A stretch of DNA of 57,696 bases from JAMXLO01 sp036265005 (GCA_036265005.1 DATAPW010000370.1:1-57696), one strand, 5' to 3'. Shown: positions 40,009 through 47,916, counted from the stretch's first letter. Numbers and translations are program-made. Notes: a model not told the origin generated them from the letters alone.

Positions 40009-40767
40009 ATGGACCGGCAAGGCACCTGCGCGATCGGTGTGATGGCGAAGGCGCCGCAGCCTGGCCGGGCGAAGACGCGGCTCTGTCCGCCGCTGCAACC
40101 GGCGCAGGCGGCCGCCTTGAGTGCGGCGTTCCTGCGCGACATCACCGAGAACATCGCTTCGGCCGCGTGCGCCGTGCCGATTCATGGTTGTGTCGCATAT
40201 GCGCCGGCCGGCGACGAGGCATGGTTCGATGGCCATCTTGCCGAAGGCACCGGCCTGGTGCTGGCCGATGGCTCGCCGCCGATGCCGCAGGACGTCCAGG
40301 GCTTCGGGCGATGCCTGCTGCATGCTGCGCAGGCCATGCTCGCAGCGGGTTTTGGTGCCGCCTGCCTGGTCAATTCCGACAGTCCCACGCTGCCGACCGG
40401 CCTGCTGATCCAGGCGGCACGCGCGCTGTTGGAGCCGGGAGCAAAGGTTGTGCTTGGCCCGGCAGAGGACGGCGGCTACTACCTGCTGGGAATGCAGCAG
40501 CCTCACGCGCATCTGTTCGCCGACATCGCCTGGAGCACCGGCGAGGTTGCCGCAGCGACGCGCGCCAGGGCAGCGGCGCTTGGCCTCGAGGTGATCACGT
40601 TGCCGACCTGGTATGACGTTGACGATGCTGCCAGCCTGGCCCGCCTGTTTGGTGATGCCGCGGACCATCCATCTGCTGGGGCGCTGCAGCCTTATGCCGC
40701 GTCCGCGACCCGCGAATGGATCGCCCGCAACGGGTCCGCGGTGCATCGGGGCATCGCCGCACAATGA
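40009..40767 (+). CDS. DUF2064 / TIGR04282 glycosyltransferase-like protein
   Basis: A 252-residue cytosolic GT-A-fold protein related to CofC-type nucleotidyltransferases. Hallmarks are GVMAKAPQPGRAKTRLCPPL, VNSDSPTLPTG (metal-site DSP) and LGPAEDGGYYLLGM. The group is known as 'transferase 1, rSAM/selenodomain-associated', and some members act in arsenosugar-like gene sets. It follows the molybdoenzyme stop by 2 bp and overlaps the next gene by 4 bp. A direct glycosyl- or nucleotidyl-transfer role is unproven. Confidence 0.87.
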   Translation: MDRQGTCAIGVMAKAPQPGRAKTRLCPPLQPAQAAALSAAFLRDITENIASAACAVPIHGCVAYAPAGDEAWFDGHLAEGTGLVLADGSPPMPQDVQGFGRCLLHAAQAMLAAGFGAACLVNSDSPTLPTGLLIQAARALLEPGAKVVLGPAEDGGYYLLGMQQPHAHLFADIAWSTGEVAAATRARAAALGLEVITLPTWYDVDDAASLARLFGDAADHPSAGALQPYAASATREWIARNGSAVHRGIAAQ

Positions 40768-42122
40768 CCAATCCTGGACGCCGCACATTGTTGCTGGCGG
40801 TGATCGGGGTCAGCCTCGTTGTTCTGACCGCCGTCGGAATGACGATCCTGATTTCCGGCGACGCGCCGCTGGACGATAACCGGCGGGTCATCGCGTTCGT
40901 GGCCGGTATCTGCATGGCCGGCCTGCTCTGGTTGGGTGCGGTGGCCATCGTGCGACAAGGTCCGCTGCCAGCGCGTACGATCTGGCTGGTGCTCATTGTC
41001 GGCTTCGCGATGCGGGCAATCACGCTGGCCGGTCCGCCGCTGCTGTCGTCCGACATCTTCCGCTACGTGTGGGACGGCAGGGTGCAACTGGCGGGGATCA
41101 ATCCGTATCGCTACATACCGATGGATCCGGCGCTGCAATCGCTGCGCGATGACGCAGTGTATCCGCATATCAATCGTGCGGATTATGCGCGGACGGTTTA
41201 TCCGCCCGCCGCGCAGTTGGTATTCGCCGTGGCCGCGGCCGTCACACCGGGCATCTACGGCATGAAGCTGATGATGCTGCTGTTCGACGCGCTGACCATC
41301 GCCGTATTGTGGCGGCTGCTGAGGATTGCCGGACGCAATCCGGCGGAATTGCTGATCTATGCATGGCTGCCGTTGCCGGTGTGGGAGTTCGTCGGCAACG
41401 CCCATATCGACGCCGTGGCAGCCGGCCTGCTGGCCCTGGCATTGCTGGTGTCGGTGCGCGGCCGCGTGGTGTGGAGCGGCATTCTCCTGGCTGCTGCGAC
41501 GCTGACGAAGTTCCTGCCGGCGGTGGTGCTGCCGGCGCTCTGGCGACCGCCGGACTGGCGGTTGCCGGCAGGCTTCGCGGCGACGCTGGCGGTGCTGTAC
41601 CTGCCCTATGCCGGCGCCGGCTGGCACGTCTTCGGCTTCCTCGACGGCTATGCGTCCGAGGAAGGTTTTGCCAGCGGCCACGGGTTCTTTGTCATCCAAC
41701 TGCTCGACAGCATCGCGGCGGTACCCGACTGGGCGCCGCGGGTTTACCTCGTGCTGGCACTGGGCGTGCTTGGCTTGCTCAGCCTGCGCTTCGCCTTTAC
41801 CGGACGCATGCCGATGGCGCCGGCCGCACGGCTCGCCTTGCAGGCGCGCCAGGCGGTGATCCTCGGTGCCGCGGTCCTGGTTGCGGTCTCGCCGCATTAT
41901 CCGTGGTATTTCGGCTGGCTGGCGCCGCTGGCGTGCCTGGCGCCGCTCCCCAGCGTGTTGTGGATGCTCGCCGCCGCACCGTTGCTGGCGCATGGCGCGT
42001 TCGAATACCTGGCCGTGCCTGGCGCAGTGTACGGTCCTGCCGCAGTACTCGCCGTGTTCGATCTGCTGCGCAGCCGGATGCCTGCCGCACCGATGCCACC
42101 CCAGATCGTACGGAGCGCATGA
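40764..42122 (+). CDS. GT-C fold membrane glycosyltransferase (GT87/mannosyltransferase-like)
   Basis: A 452-residue polytopic protein with about eleven hydrophobic helices. The loop PPLLSSDIFRYVWDGRVQLAGINPYRYIP carries the acidic residue and 'D-x-YRY' context typical of polyprenyl-phosphate-sugar-dependent GT-C enzymes, and SPHYPWYFGWLAPLAC is a second family block. These use lipid-linked mannose or similar donors on the periplasmic side. The GT2 protein at the end of the operon could make that donor. ATGA overlaps occur at both ends. Confidence 0.85.
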   Translation: MTNPGRRTLLLAVIGVSLVVLTAVGMTILISGDAPLDDNRRVIAFVAGICMAGLLWLGAVAIVRQGPLPARTIWLVLIVGFAMRAITLAGPPLLSSDIFRYVWDGRVQLAGINPYRYIPMDPALQSLRDDAVYPHINRADYARTVYPPAAQLVFAVAAAVTPGIYGMKLMMLLFDALTIAVLWRLLRIAGRNPAELLIYAWLPLPVWEFVGNAHIDAVAAGLLALALLVSVRGRVVWSGILLAAATLTKFLPAVVLPALWRPPDWRLPAGFAATLAVLYLPYAGAGWHVFGFLDGYASEEGFASGHGFFVIQLLDSIAAVPDWAPRVYLVLALGVLGLLSLRFAFTGRMPMAPAARLALQARQAVILGAAVLVAVSPHYPWYFGWLAPLACLAPLPSVLWMLAAAPLLAHGAFEYLAVPGAVYGPAAVLAVFDLLRSRMPAAPMPPQIVRSA

Positions 42123-43171
42123 TGGCCGCCACAACGCTGAAAGACCCGCGCCGCTATTTCGAGGCGGTGGACGAGCGGGACAGGCAGGCCACCTCGCCGC
42201 CGGTGTGCCTGTACCTGGAGGTCACCAACCGCTGCAACCTGCTGTGCGAAACCTGCCCGCGCACCTTCGAAACGCTCGAGCCGCCGCAGGACATGACCTG
42301 GGAGCTGTTCACCTCGATCGTCGATCAGGTGCCGGACGTCGCTCGCGTCGTCCTGCACGGCGTCGGTGAGCCGATGCTGGTGAAGTCGCTGCCGCGCATG
42401 ATCCGCTATTTGAAGGACCGCGGCATCTACGTGCTGTTCAATACCAACGGCACGCTGCTGTCCGCGAAGAAGCACCAGGCGATGATCGACACCGGCCTCG
42501 ATGAGTTGCGGGTATCGCTCGATGCGGCAGATGCCAAGAGCTTCCTGGCGGTGCGCGGCAAGAATTTTTTCGAGCGCATCGTGCGCAACGTGCGCGAGTT
42601 CACCGCGCTGCAGCGCGCGACCGGTGCCACGTCGCCGCGCGTATCGCTGTGGCTGACCGGCCTCAAGGAGACGATTGAGCAGCTTCCGGCCTTCGTACGT
42701 CTGGCGGCGACCATGGGCGTGCGCGAGGTCTATCTGCAGCGGCTGGTCTATGACGAGGCAGGCTACGGGCTGGCGCGCGCTGAATCGTCGCTGTTCGAGC
42801 AGGTGCGCGAGGCTGAATCGCGGGCGATCGACGCAGCGACCGCTCTGGCGCGCGATCTGGGGATTGCGCTGGATGCATCGGGCGCCACGGAGCCGGGACT
42901 GAGCCTGAAGCAGCAGGCAGAGACTCAGCCCTGGTCGGCGTGCCGACGTCCCTGGTCGCTGATGTACTTCACCGCGCACGGCCGCGCGTTGCCGTGCTGC
43001 ATGGCGCCGTTCTCAGCGCGTGGCTATGACAGCTACACGCTGGGCGATGCGACGCAGCAGACGCTGCGGGAAATCTGGAACGGCGCCGCGTACCAGGATT
43101 TTCGCGGTGCATTGCTGAGCGACGCTCCGCCGCGCCCATGCGCCAGTTGCGGCATGCGCTGGAGCCTGTGA
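42119..43171 (+). CDS. Radical SAM protein with SPASM-like C-terminus
   Basis: A 350-residue enzyme. The radical SAM cluster CxxxCxxC is Cys39, Cys43 and Cys46 in EVTNRCNLLCETC, with GEPMLV as the SAM 'GGE' strand and FNTNGTLL beyond it. The C-terminal half has cysteines WSACRRPW, LPCCMAPF and RPCASCGMRW that fit a SPASM/twitch auxiliary cluster. SPASM enzymes modify peptides or act on small molecules. There is no small precursor-peptide gene next to it that I can see. It overlaps the GT-C gene by 4 bp. Confidence 0.9.
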   Translation: MMAATTLKDPRRYFEAVDERDRQATSPPVCLYLEVTNRCNLLCETCPRTFETLEPPQDMTWELFTSIVDQVPDVARVVLHGVGEPMLVKSLPRMIRYLKDRGIYVLFNTNGTLLSAKKHQAMIDTGLDELRVSLDAADAKSFLAVRGKNFFERIVRNVREFTALQRATGATSPRVSLWLTGLKETIEQLPAFVRLAATMGVREVYLQRLVYDEAGYGLARAESSLFEQVREAESRAIDAATALARDLGIALDASGATEPGLSLKQQAETQPWSACRRPWSLMYFTAHGRALPCCMAPFSARGYDSYTLGDATQQTLREIWNGAAYQDFRGALLSDAPPRPCASCGMRWSL

Positions 43172-43196
43172 GGCAATTGCTGGCCAGTCCTGCCAG

Positions 43197-43883
43197 GTGA
43201 ACGGCGTCGCTGCGGTCATTCCGACACTGAACGAGGCGGCGACCATCGCCGGCGCAATTGCCGCCGTCCCGCGCGACGTGGTCGATGAAATCATCGTCGC
43301 CGACAGTTCCAGCCGCGATGGCACTGCGGCGATTGCGCAGCACGCCGGAGCACGCGTGGTGACGCTGACCGAGCCTGGCTATGGCAGGGCCTGCGCCGCA
43401 GGTGCGGCGGGCGCCAGTGAGGCGTGCGGGATCATCCTGTTCCTCGATGGCGATGGCGCCGATCGCGTGGACCTCGCCGACATGCTGGTGGCGCCGATCC
43501 GTGCCGGCACGCACGACTTCGTCATCGGCTCGCGCGTGCGCGGCGAGCGCGAACCGGGATCGATGAGCTGGCACCAGGTGCTGGCCGGCCGGCTGGCCGG
43601 CTGGATCATCTCGGCGCTCTACAGCGTCCGCTACACCGACATGTGCGCTTTCCGGGCGATCCGCCGCGACGCGCTGGACCGGCTCGGCATGCGCGAGGCC
43701 ACATATGGCTGGAACATCGAGATGCAGATGAAGGCCGCGCGTGCGGGTTTGCGGATTCTGGAGTTGCCGGTGCCATACCGTTGTCGCGCGGGCGGCAGTT
43801 CGAAGGTTGCCGGATCGCTGCGCGGCAGCGTGCGCGCCGGCTGGCGCATCGTGGTGACGATAGGACGGATTGCGGTGCAGTGA
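43197..43883 (+). CDS. Glycosyltransferase family 2 (polyprenyl-phosphate hexose synthase-like)
   Basis: A 228-residue GT-A fold protein. It has VAAVIPTLNEAATI, DEIIVADSSSRDGT, the metal motif ILFLDGDGAD, and the C-terminal block ATYGWNIEMQMKAARAGLRILELPVPYR..GGSSKVAGSL, as in DPM1/dolichyl-phosphate-mannose-synthase-like GT2 enzymes. The start is GTG at 43197, 25 bp after the radical SAM stop. It lacks membrane helices. It could supply a polyprenyl-linked sugar to the GT-C enzyme of the same operon, which is an inference. Confidence 0.9.
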   Translation: MNGVAAVIPTLNEAATIAGAIAAVPRDVVDEIIVADSSSRDGTAAIAQHAGARVVTLTEPGYGRACAAGAAGASEACGIILFLDGDGADRVDLADMLVAPIRAGTHDFVIGSRVRGEREPGSMSWHQVLAGRLAGWIISALYSVRYTDMCAFRAIRRDALDRLGMREATYGWNIEMQMKAARAGLRILELPVPYRCRAGGSSKVAGSLRGSVRAGWRIVVTIGRIAVQ

Positions 43884-43931
43884 TGTTTCGCTGCGCTCTA
43901 CCAATCCTACTGTAACGGAGCGGCTGGGTGG

Positions 43932-43958
43932 GACGGGTAGCGCGCAGCGAAACCCGTC
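43932..43958. repeat. Short palindromic repeat between convergent genes
   Basis: GACGGGT..ACCCGTC arms around GCGCGCAGCG form a hairpin within a larger 'gctgggtgggacgggtagcg' type element. It lies downstream of the eight-gene operon and converges on the GFA gene, a plausible bidirectional transcript end. Confidence 0.6.
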
Positions 43959-43962
43959 AGCT

Positions 43963-44391
43963 TCACCCCCTATCGCTCATGACCGCGGCCGGCATCCAGT
44001 TCGTCGAACGGCGATCCAGCCGCGCGTCGGTGGCTTCGCCGTCATAATCCGGCGCGGCCGGGGTCTGGGTGAAGGCGGCGCGATCGTCCAGGCAGTTCAC
44101 GTTCAGCACGGCGCGCAGGCCGGTGCGGGTTTCGCATATCGCGCCGACATAGACGCCGCAGCGGCGACACAACAGGTAATCGGCCGTGCGCGAGCCGAAC
44201 TGGTAGCGTTCCACCTGCGACCAGTCGGCGGCCGAGATCTCCACCAATCCGTCGCGATCGGACAGCGTTCGCGTGCCATGCGACCGGCAGAACGCGCAGG
44301 AGCAACTGCGCAACGGCATCTGCTCGGGTGACCGCGACAGCCGCAGCTTGACGCTGATATTGGTACAGTGACAGCCGCCCGAGTGCAGCAT
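43963..44391 (-). CDS. GFA (CENP-V/Gfa) family zinc protein
   Basis: A 142-residue protein of the glutathione-dependent formaldehyde-activating/CENP-V family. Zinc ligands appear as GGCHCTN, CSCAFC and CRRCGVY, in the order expected for two structural/catalytic zinc sites. The known family role is formaldehyde-glutathione condensation, but most members are uncharacterised. It is divergent from the ferredoxin fragment, with 68 bp between starts. Confidence 0.9.
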   Translation of the reverse strand: MLHSGGCHCTNISVKLRLSRSPEQMPLRSCSCAFCRSHGTRTLSDRDGLVEISAADWSQVERYQFGSRTADYLLCRRCGVYVGAICETRTGLRAVLNVNCLDDRAAFTQTPAAPDYDGEATDARLDRRSTNWMPAAVMSDRG

Positions 44392-44459
44392 CCGGAGCCT
44401 CCTGCGATGCGGAGCCGCACGCTAGGCGTTTCGCCTGTCTGCGGCTAGCCTGCCGGGCC

Positions 44460-44669
44460 ATGCCGGACGATGCGCAACTCACGGTGCTGTGCGCTGCCGC
44501 CGATGTCGCCGACGACAGGCCCGTGCGCGTGGCAAAGGGCGAGGCTGCGTTCGCCATCTTCCGCATCGGCGAACGGCACTACGTGACGCAGGATGCCTGT
44601 ACCCACGGTCCTGGTTCACTGGCCGAAGGATATGTCGATGGCGACGAGATCGAATGTCCGTTCCATCAC
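44460..44669 (+). pseudogene. Rieske [2Fe-2S] ferredoxin, truncated by an inversion
   Basis: The first 70 residues of a NahAb-type Rieske ferredoxin, which feeds electrons to ring-hydroxylating dioxygenases. All four cluster ligands are present, Cys47-His49 in ACTHG and Cys66-His69 in ECPFHH, but the normal continuation (G-FD-TG..) stops there. From 44670 the sequence is antisense to the beginning of the dioxygenase gene. The reading frame runs on to 45374 as nonsense. The missing C-terminus is found on the minus strand at about 44914-44780, which shows the gene was intact before a local inversion. Confidence 0.85.
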
Positions 44670-44910
44670 GTTCTCCGGCAGTTCCTCGGCCAGCAGCGCC
44701 GGTATCCAGTAGCGGCGGAACATTTCGCCCATCGGTGTTTCCGCCCCGGTGCGGGTCAGCAGCTCGTTCTGTTCCTTGCGAAGCATCGCTGTCTCCTTCG
44801 CGTTGTCAGTCGCCTTCGGCTCGCCCTGCCATCCACGTCGATGCACACCTGCCCGTCGATCACCCGCGCGTCCCACACACGCAGGGGGATTGTACACGGC
44901 GGCGCACTCG
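44670..44910 (-). other. Inverted segment: ferredoxin C-terminus plus dioxygenase N-terminus
   Basis: Read on the minus strand this segment contains, in order, a ferredoxin end (SAPPCTIPLRVWDARV then IDGQVCIDVDG, starting near 44908), a GGAG ribosome site, and the ATG at 44786 of a ring-hydroxylating dioxygenase (MLRKEQNELLTR, then TPMGEMFRRYWIPALL, AEELPEN ending at 44670). Both neighbours on the plus strand lack exactly these parts. Flipping the segment restores ferredoxin then dioxygenase order, except that about ten ferredoxin codons are missing at the junction. No matching inverted repeats border it. Confidence 0.8.
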
Positions 44911-44913
44911 GAC

Positions 44914-46080
44914 GACTGCCCTCCGGTGCGCGTGCGGCTGCTGTCGGAGAAGCTCATCGCGTTCCGCGATACCGCAGGCCGCTACGGGCTGCTGGACGAG
45001 TTCTGCGCGCATCGCGGCGTCTCGCTGTGGTTCGGGCGCAACGAGGAATGCGGCTTGCGCTGCCCATATCACGGCTGGAAATACGACGTGACCGGCCAGT
45101 GCATGGAAATCCCGTCCGAACCGGAGGAGAGCGGATTCCGTGCGCAGATCCGGTTGCGCTCCTATCCGCTGGTCGAACGTGGCGGCGTGCTGTGGACTTA
45201 TATGGGTGCGCCGGAGCACCAGCCGGCGCTGCCGGAATTCGAATTCGCCATGGTGCCGCCCGGGCAGACCTACACATCGAAGCGGCTGCAATACTGCAAC
45301 TGGCTCCAGGCGATGGAAGGCGGCATCGATTCCAGCCACGTGTCATGGCTGCATCGCGACGCGCTGCGCACTGATCCGCTGATGGTCGGCTCGCGCGGCA
45401 ACCAGTACAACCTGGGCGACGCCATGCCGGTGTTCGAGGTGGTGGACCAGCCGGCCGGCCTGTTCATCGGCGCCCGGCGGAACGCGGAGGACGGGCACTA
45501 CTACTGGCGAATCACGCCCTGGTGCATGCCGTCCTTCACCATGATCCCGCCACGTGGCAACCATCCGGTGCACGGGCATTTCTGGATTCCGATCGACGAT
45601 GAGAATTGCTGGGCGTGGAGCTTCGATTATCACCCGACGCGGGCGCTGACCGCAGCCGAGGTGCAGGCTATGCGCGACGGCAAGGGCATCCATACGGCGA
45701 CCATTCCCGGCAGCTATGTTCCGGTGGCCAACCGCGACAACGACTACCTGATGGATCGCGCGGCGCAGAAGCGCGGCGCGACCTATAGCGGCGTTGCCGG
45801 CATTGCCATGCAGGATGCCTCGCTGCAGGAAAGCATGGGCCCGATCATGGACCGCTCGCGCGAGCACCTGCTGTCCACCGACAACGGCATCATCATGGCG
45901 CGGCAGCGCCTGTTGCGCGCGGCGCGGGCGCTTGAGAAGGGCGAACCCCCGCCGGGCACCGATCCTGCCACGCATCGCGTGCGGTCGGCGGCGGTCGTGC
46001 TGCCGCGGGATGCGGCATTCGCCGACGCGGCGCGCGAGGCCTTGACGGCGCGGCCAGGAGCGGCGCCCGCTTCGGTTTGA
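44914..46080 (+). pseudogene. Aromatic ring-hydroxylating dioxygenase alpha subunit, N-terminus displaced
   Basis: About 388 residues of a phthalate-4,5-dioxygenase-like oxygenase, resuming at DCPPVRVRLLSEKL. The Rieske site (FCAHRG and CGLRCPYHGW) and mononuclear iron site (GGIDSSHVSWLHRD) are complete, so only the first 39 residues, its ATG and ribosome site are lost to the inverted segment. The frame stays open upstream to a GTG at 44749, through antisense DNA, so a chimeric protein could still be made. It is followed by two Lin0512 genes and a hydrolase. Confidence 0.85.
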
Positions 46081-46094
46081 CAACGTGGTGTAGC

Positions 46095-46123
46095 GTCATG
46101 GCCGGGCTTGTCCCGGCCATGAC
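46095..46123. repeat. 'GTCATGGCCGGG' palindrome, copy 1
   Basis: A 29-bp palindrome: GTCATGGCCGGG, CTTGT, CCCGGCCATGAC. Translated it gives the peptide VMAGLVPAMT often seen as spurious ORFs in alphaproteobacteria. It lies between the dioxygenase and the first Lin0512 gene. Confidence 0.9.
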
Positions 46124-46152
46124 GAACGCGTCCGACAAGGAGAGGATGGGGC

Positions 46153-46491
46153 ATGGCCTGGAAACGCATGGTGCTCGAGATCGGCATGGGTACCGATATT
46201 CGCGGGGCGGATTACACCAAGGCGGCCGTGCGCGCGCTGCGCGATGCGCTTTGGCACAATTCGCTCAGCGTTGCCGACGCTGTCGGCCTGGATGTCGACT
46301 CAATGCGGGTCGAGGTGACCATCGGCGTACCGAAGCCGGACCTGGTGGACAAGGCGCAGGTGCTGGCAGTGCTGCCGCACGGCACGGGCACGGTGAACGT
46401 CGTCGAGGGCGGGCTGGAAATCTTCAATGACGCCGGCACCAATTCCACGGTGATGGCTCATGCCGCCGCCGTGGTGCGGCTGGATGTCTGA
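46153..46491 (+). CDS. Lin0512 family protein (first of a tandem pair)
   Basis: A 112-residue cytosolic protein. It matches its neighbour at 46505-46855 through LEIGMGTDIRGADYTKAA, HNSLSVADAVGLD, MRVEVTIGVPKPDLVD and VLPHGTGTVNVVEGGLE, the layout of the Lin0512 family, whose function is unknown. The size and ring-like alternation of short strands and helices suggest a small oligomeric enzyme. The ATG has GGAGAGG upstream. It probably forms a heteromer with the next gene product, which is an inference. Confidence 0.82.
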   Translation: MAWKRMVLEIGMGTDIRGADYTKAAVRALRDALWHNSLSVADAVGLDVDSMRVEVTIGVPKPDLVDKAQVLAVLPHGTGTVNVVEGGLEIFNDAGTNSTVMAHAAAVVRLDV

Positions 46492-46504
46492 GGGGGACGG
46501 GACC

Positions 46505-46855
46505 ATGGCAAAGCGCGTCATCCTGGAGATGGGCAGCGGCAACGACCTGCATGGCGGTGATTACACCAAGGCCGCGCTGCGGGCGGTGCAGGACGCCATC
46601 CACCACAGTTCGCTCAGCCTGATCCGGAGCTTCGGGCTGGAGTCCCGCCGCATGCAGGTGGAGGTGATCATCGGCGTGCAGAAGCCGGAAAAGGTCGATG
46701 CCGCGGCGGTCAAGGCCTCGCTGCCGCACGGCGAGGTTACCGTGAAGGTGGTGAAGGGCGGGCTGGACGTGCCGGACGAGACGTCCAGCGACGTGGCGGT
46801 GATCGCATCGGCTGCCGTTGCGGTACGGCTCGATCTGCCGCAGGCTAAAGCCTAG
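46505..46855 (+). CDS. Lin0512 family protein (second of a tandem pair)
   Basis: A 116-residue paralogue of the gene 13 bp upstream, sharing DYTKAALRAVQDA, HSSLSL, VEVIIGVQKPEKVD, LPHGEVTVKVVKGGLD and a VRLD end. The repeated charged positions (Asp-Tyr-Thr-Lys; Lys-Pro; Leu-Pro-His-Gly) are the best active-site candidates because they are the ones kept in both. ATG 46505 follows a GGGGGACGGGACC leader. Function unknown; the context is aromatic or heterocyclic degradation. Confidence 0.82.
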   Translation: MAKRVILEMGSGNDLHGGDYTKAALRAVQDAIHHSSLSLIRSFGLESRRMQVEVIIGVQKPEKVDAAAVKASLPHGEVTVKVVKGGLDVPDETSSDVAVIASAAVAVRLDLPQAKA

Positions 46856-46859
46856 CCTC

Positions 46860-46933
46860 ATGCCCGGGCGGGTCTCGGGCATCCGTGCCAGCAATAATGC
46901 CGCTTGGGATGGCCGGGACTTCGCCCGGCCATG
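46860..46933. repeat. Two adjacent palindromes after the Lin0512 pair
   Basis: ATGCCCG..CGGGCAT at 46860-46882 and ATGGCCGGG..CCCGGCCAT at 46909-46933. The second matches the palindrome at 46095-46123. Together the two copies of this element bracket the Lin0512 pair. Confidence 0.85.
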
Positions 46934-46953
46934 ACGAAGGAGGAGCAAGTCCA

Positions 46954-47808
46954 ATGGCGACCTACGAATATACCACGCAGGATGTCGAGTATCTCCGCCA
47001 TGGCGACCGGCGGTTCATGGCGCGGCTGTTCAAGCCGCAGGGCAAGGGGCCGTTTCCGGCGGTGATCGAGATCCATGGCGGCGCCTGGTGCAACGGCGAC
47101 CTGAACGAATGCCAGATCTACGCCGAAGGATTCGCTCGCGCCGGGATCGCCGTTGCGTCGATCGATTTCCGCCATGCCAGCGACGGCTATCCGACCTCGC
47201 TGGCCGACATCAACTATGCGATCCGCTGGGTGAAGGCGAATGCGGCGGACCTGAACACCCGCGCCGACCTGGTTGGCGCAGCGGGGCAGTCGAGCGGCGG
47301 CCATCTTGCCATGCTGGCGGCGATGCGCCCGAACGATCCGCGCTACGCCGCGATCCCGTTGCCGTCCGGGTCGCCGGCGGTGGATGGGACGCTGCGCGCG
47401 GTGGCGATGCTGTGGCCGGTGATCAACCCGCTGTCGCGCTACCGGCACGCCCTGCGGGCGCGCGATTCGGCGAATCCGCCAGCCTGGGTCGGCAACATTC
47501 CGCAGCGGCATGACCAGTACTGGAAGACCGAGGCCAACATGGCCGAGGGCAATCCGATGCTGATCCTGGAGCGCGGTGAAAAGGTGCTGACGCCGCCGGC
47601 GATCTGGATCCAGGGACGTCCGGACATCGTGCACGACTATCGTGATCCGGAATCGCCGATCCCGGCCAACGAGCCGGAGCGGTTCACCACCAACTACCGC
47701 AAGGCGGGCGGCGATATCGAACTGCTGTACATCGACCAGGCGACCAAGGCCGGCGCACCGTCGTACGATCCGGCGGCAGCATTCTTCCACAAGTATATCA
47801 AGGTGTAG
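46954..47808 (+). CDS. Alpha/beta hydrolase (HSL/carboxylesterase-like)
   Basis: A 284-residue cytosolic serine hydrolase. The oxyanion motif is EIHGGAW, the nucleophile is Ser111 within GQSSGG, and the PAIWIQGRPD strand is in the usual place for the acid. The expected late catalytic His is less clear. The HGG motif indicates the hormone-sensitive-lipase type. ATG 46954 is preceded by AAGGAGGAG. It follows the Lin0512 pair by 98 bp filled with palindromes. Ester, lactone or amide substrates are possible. Confidence 0.87.
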   Translation: MATYEYTTQDVEYLRHGDRRFMARLFKPQGKGPFPAVIEIHGGAWCNGDLNECQIYAEGFARAGIAVASIDFRHASDGYPTSLADINYAIRWVKANAADLNTRADLVGAAGQSSGGHLAMLAAMRPNDPRYAAIPLPSGSPAVDGTLRAVAMLWPVINPLSRYRHALRARDSANPPAWVGNIPQRHDQYWKTEANMAEGNPMLILERGEKVLTPPAIWIQGRPDIVHDYRDPESPIPANEPERFTTNYRKAGGDIELLYIDQATKAGAPSYDPAAAFFHKYIKV

Positions 47809-47821
47809 TGACGGCGGGTCT

Positions 47822-47911
47822 GTAGGCGGCGGAATGCGTTGCGCTGTTCCGCCCTACGGTCCGGAGCATCCGGCAACCGTGGGGCGGAACGGCGTAGCGC
47901 ATGCCGCCGAC
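47822..47911. repeat. Two 'GTAGGGCGGAA'-type palindromes, copies 2 and 3
   Basis: Copies at 47822-47857 (GGCGGAATGCG..GTTCCGCC) and, inverted and shorter, at 47879-47911 (GGGGCGGAACGGC..GCATGCCGCC). They stand between convergent hydrolase and FkbM genes. The pair could fold as one large hairpin and end both transcripts. Confidence 0.85.
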
Positions 47912-47916
47912 CCTTC

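Noticed and set aside
40692..42134. A 480-codon minus-strand frame opposite the GT-C gene
   Set aside because: Same antisense-of-membrane-protein pattern (Gln/Arg/His-rich). The plus-strand gene has family motifs and operon overlaps.
43197..43883. TIGR04283-type 'transferase 2, rSAM-associated' protein
   Set aside because: It lies with a TIGR04282 protein and a radical SAM gene, but its C-terminal block (YGWNIEMQMKA..GGSSKVAGS) fits DPM1-like GT2 enzymes better.
44670..44910. Phase-variable invertible switch (inverton) at the dioxygenase
   Set aside because: No inverted repeats flank the segment beyond a 6-bp chance match, no recombinase gene is nearby, and some ferredoxin codons seem lost. 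I keep the inversion as a finding but do not call it a switch.
44460..45374. A 304-codon chimeric frame continuing the ferredoxin
   Set aside because: After residue 70 it reads antisense and out-of-frame dioxygenase DNA. It is a consequence of the inversion, not a novel fusion protein.
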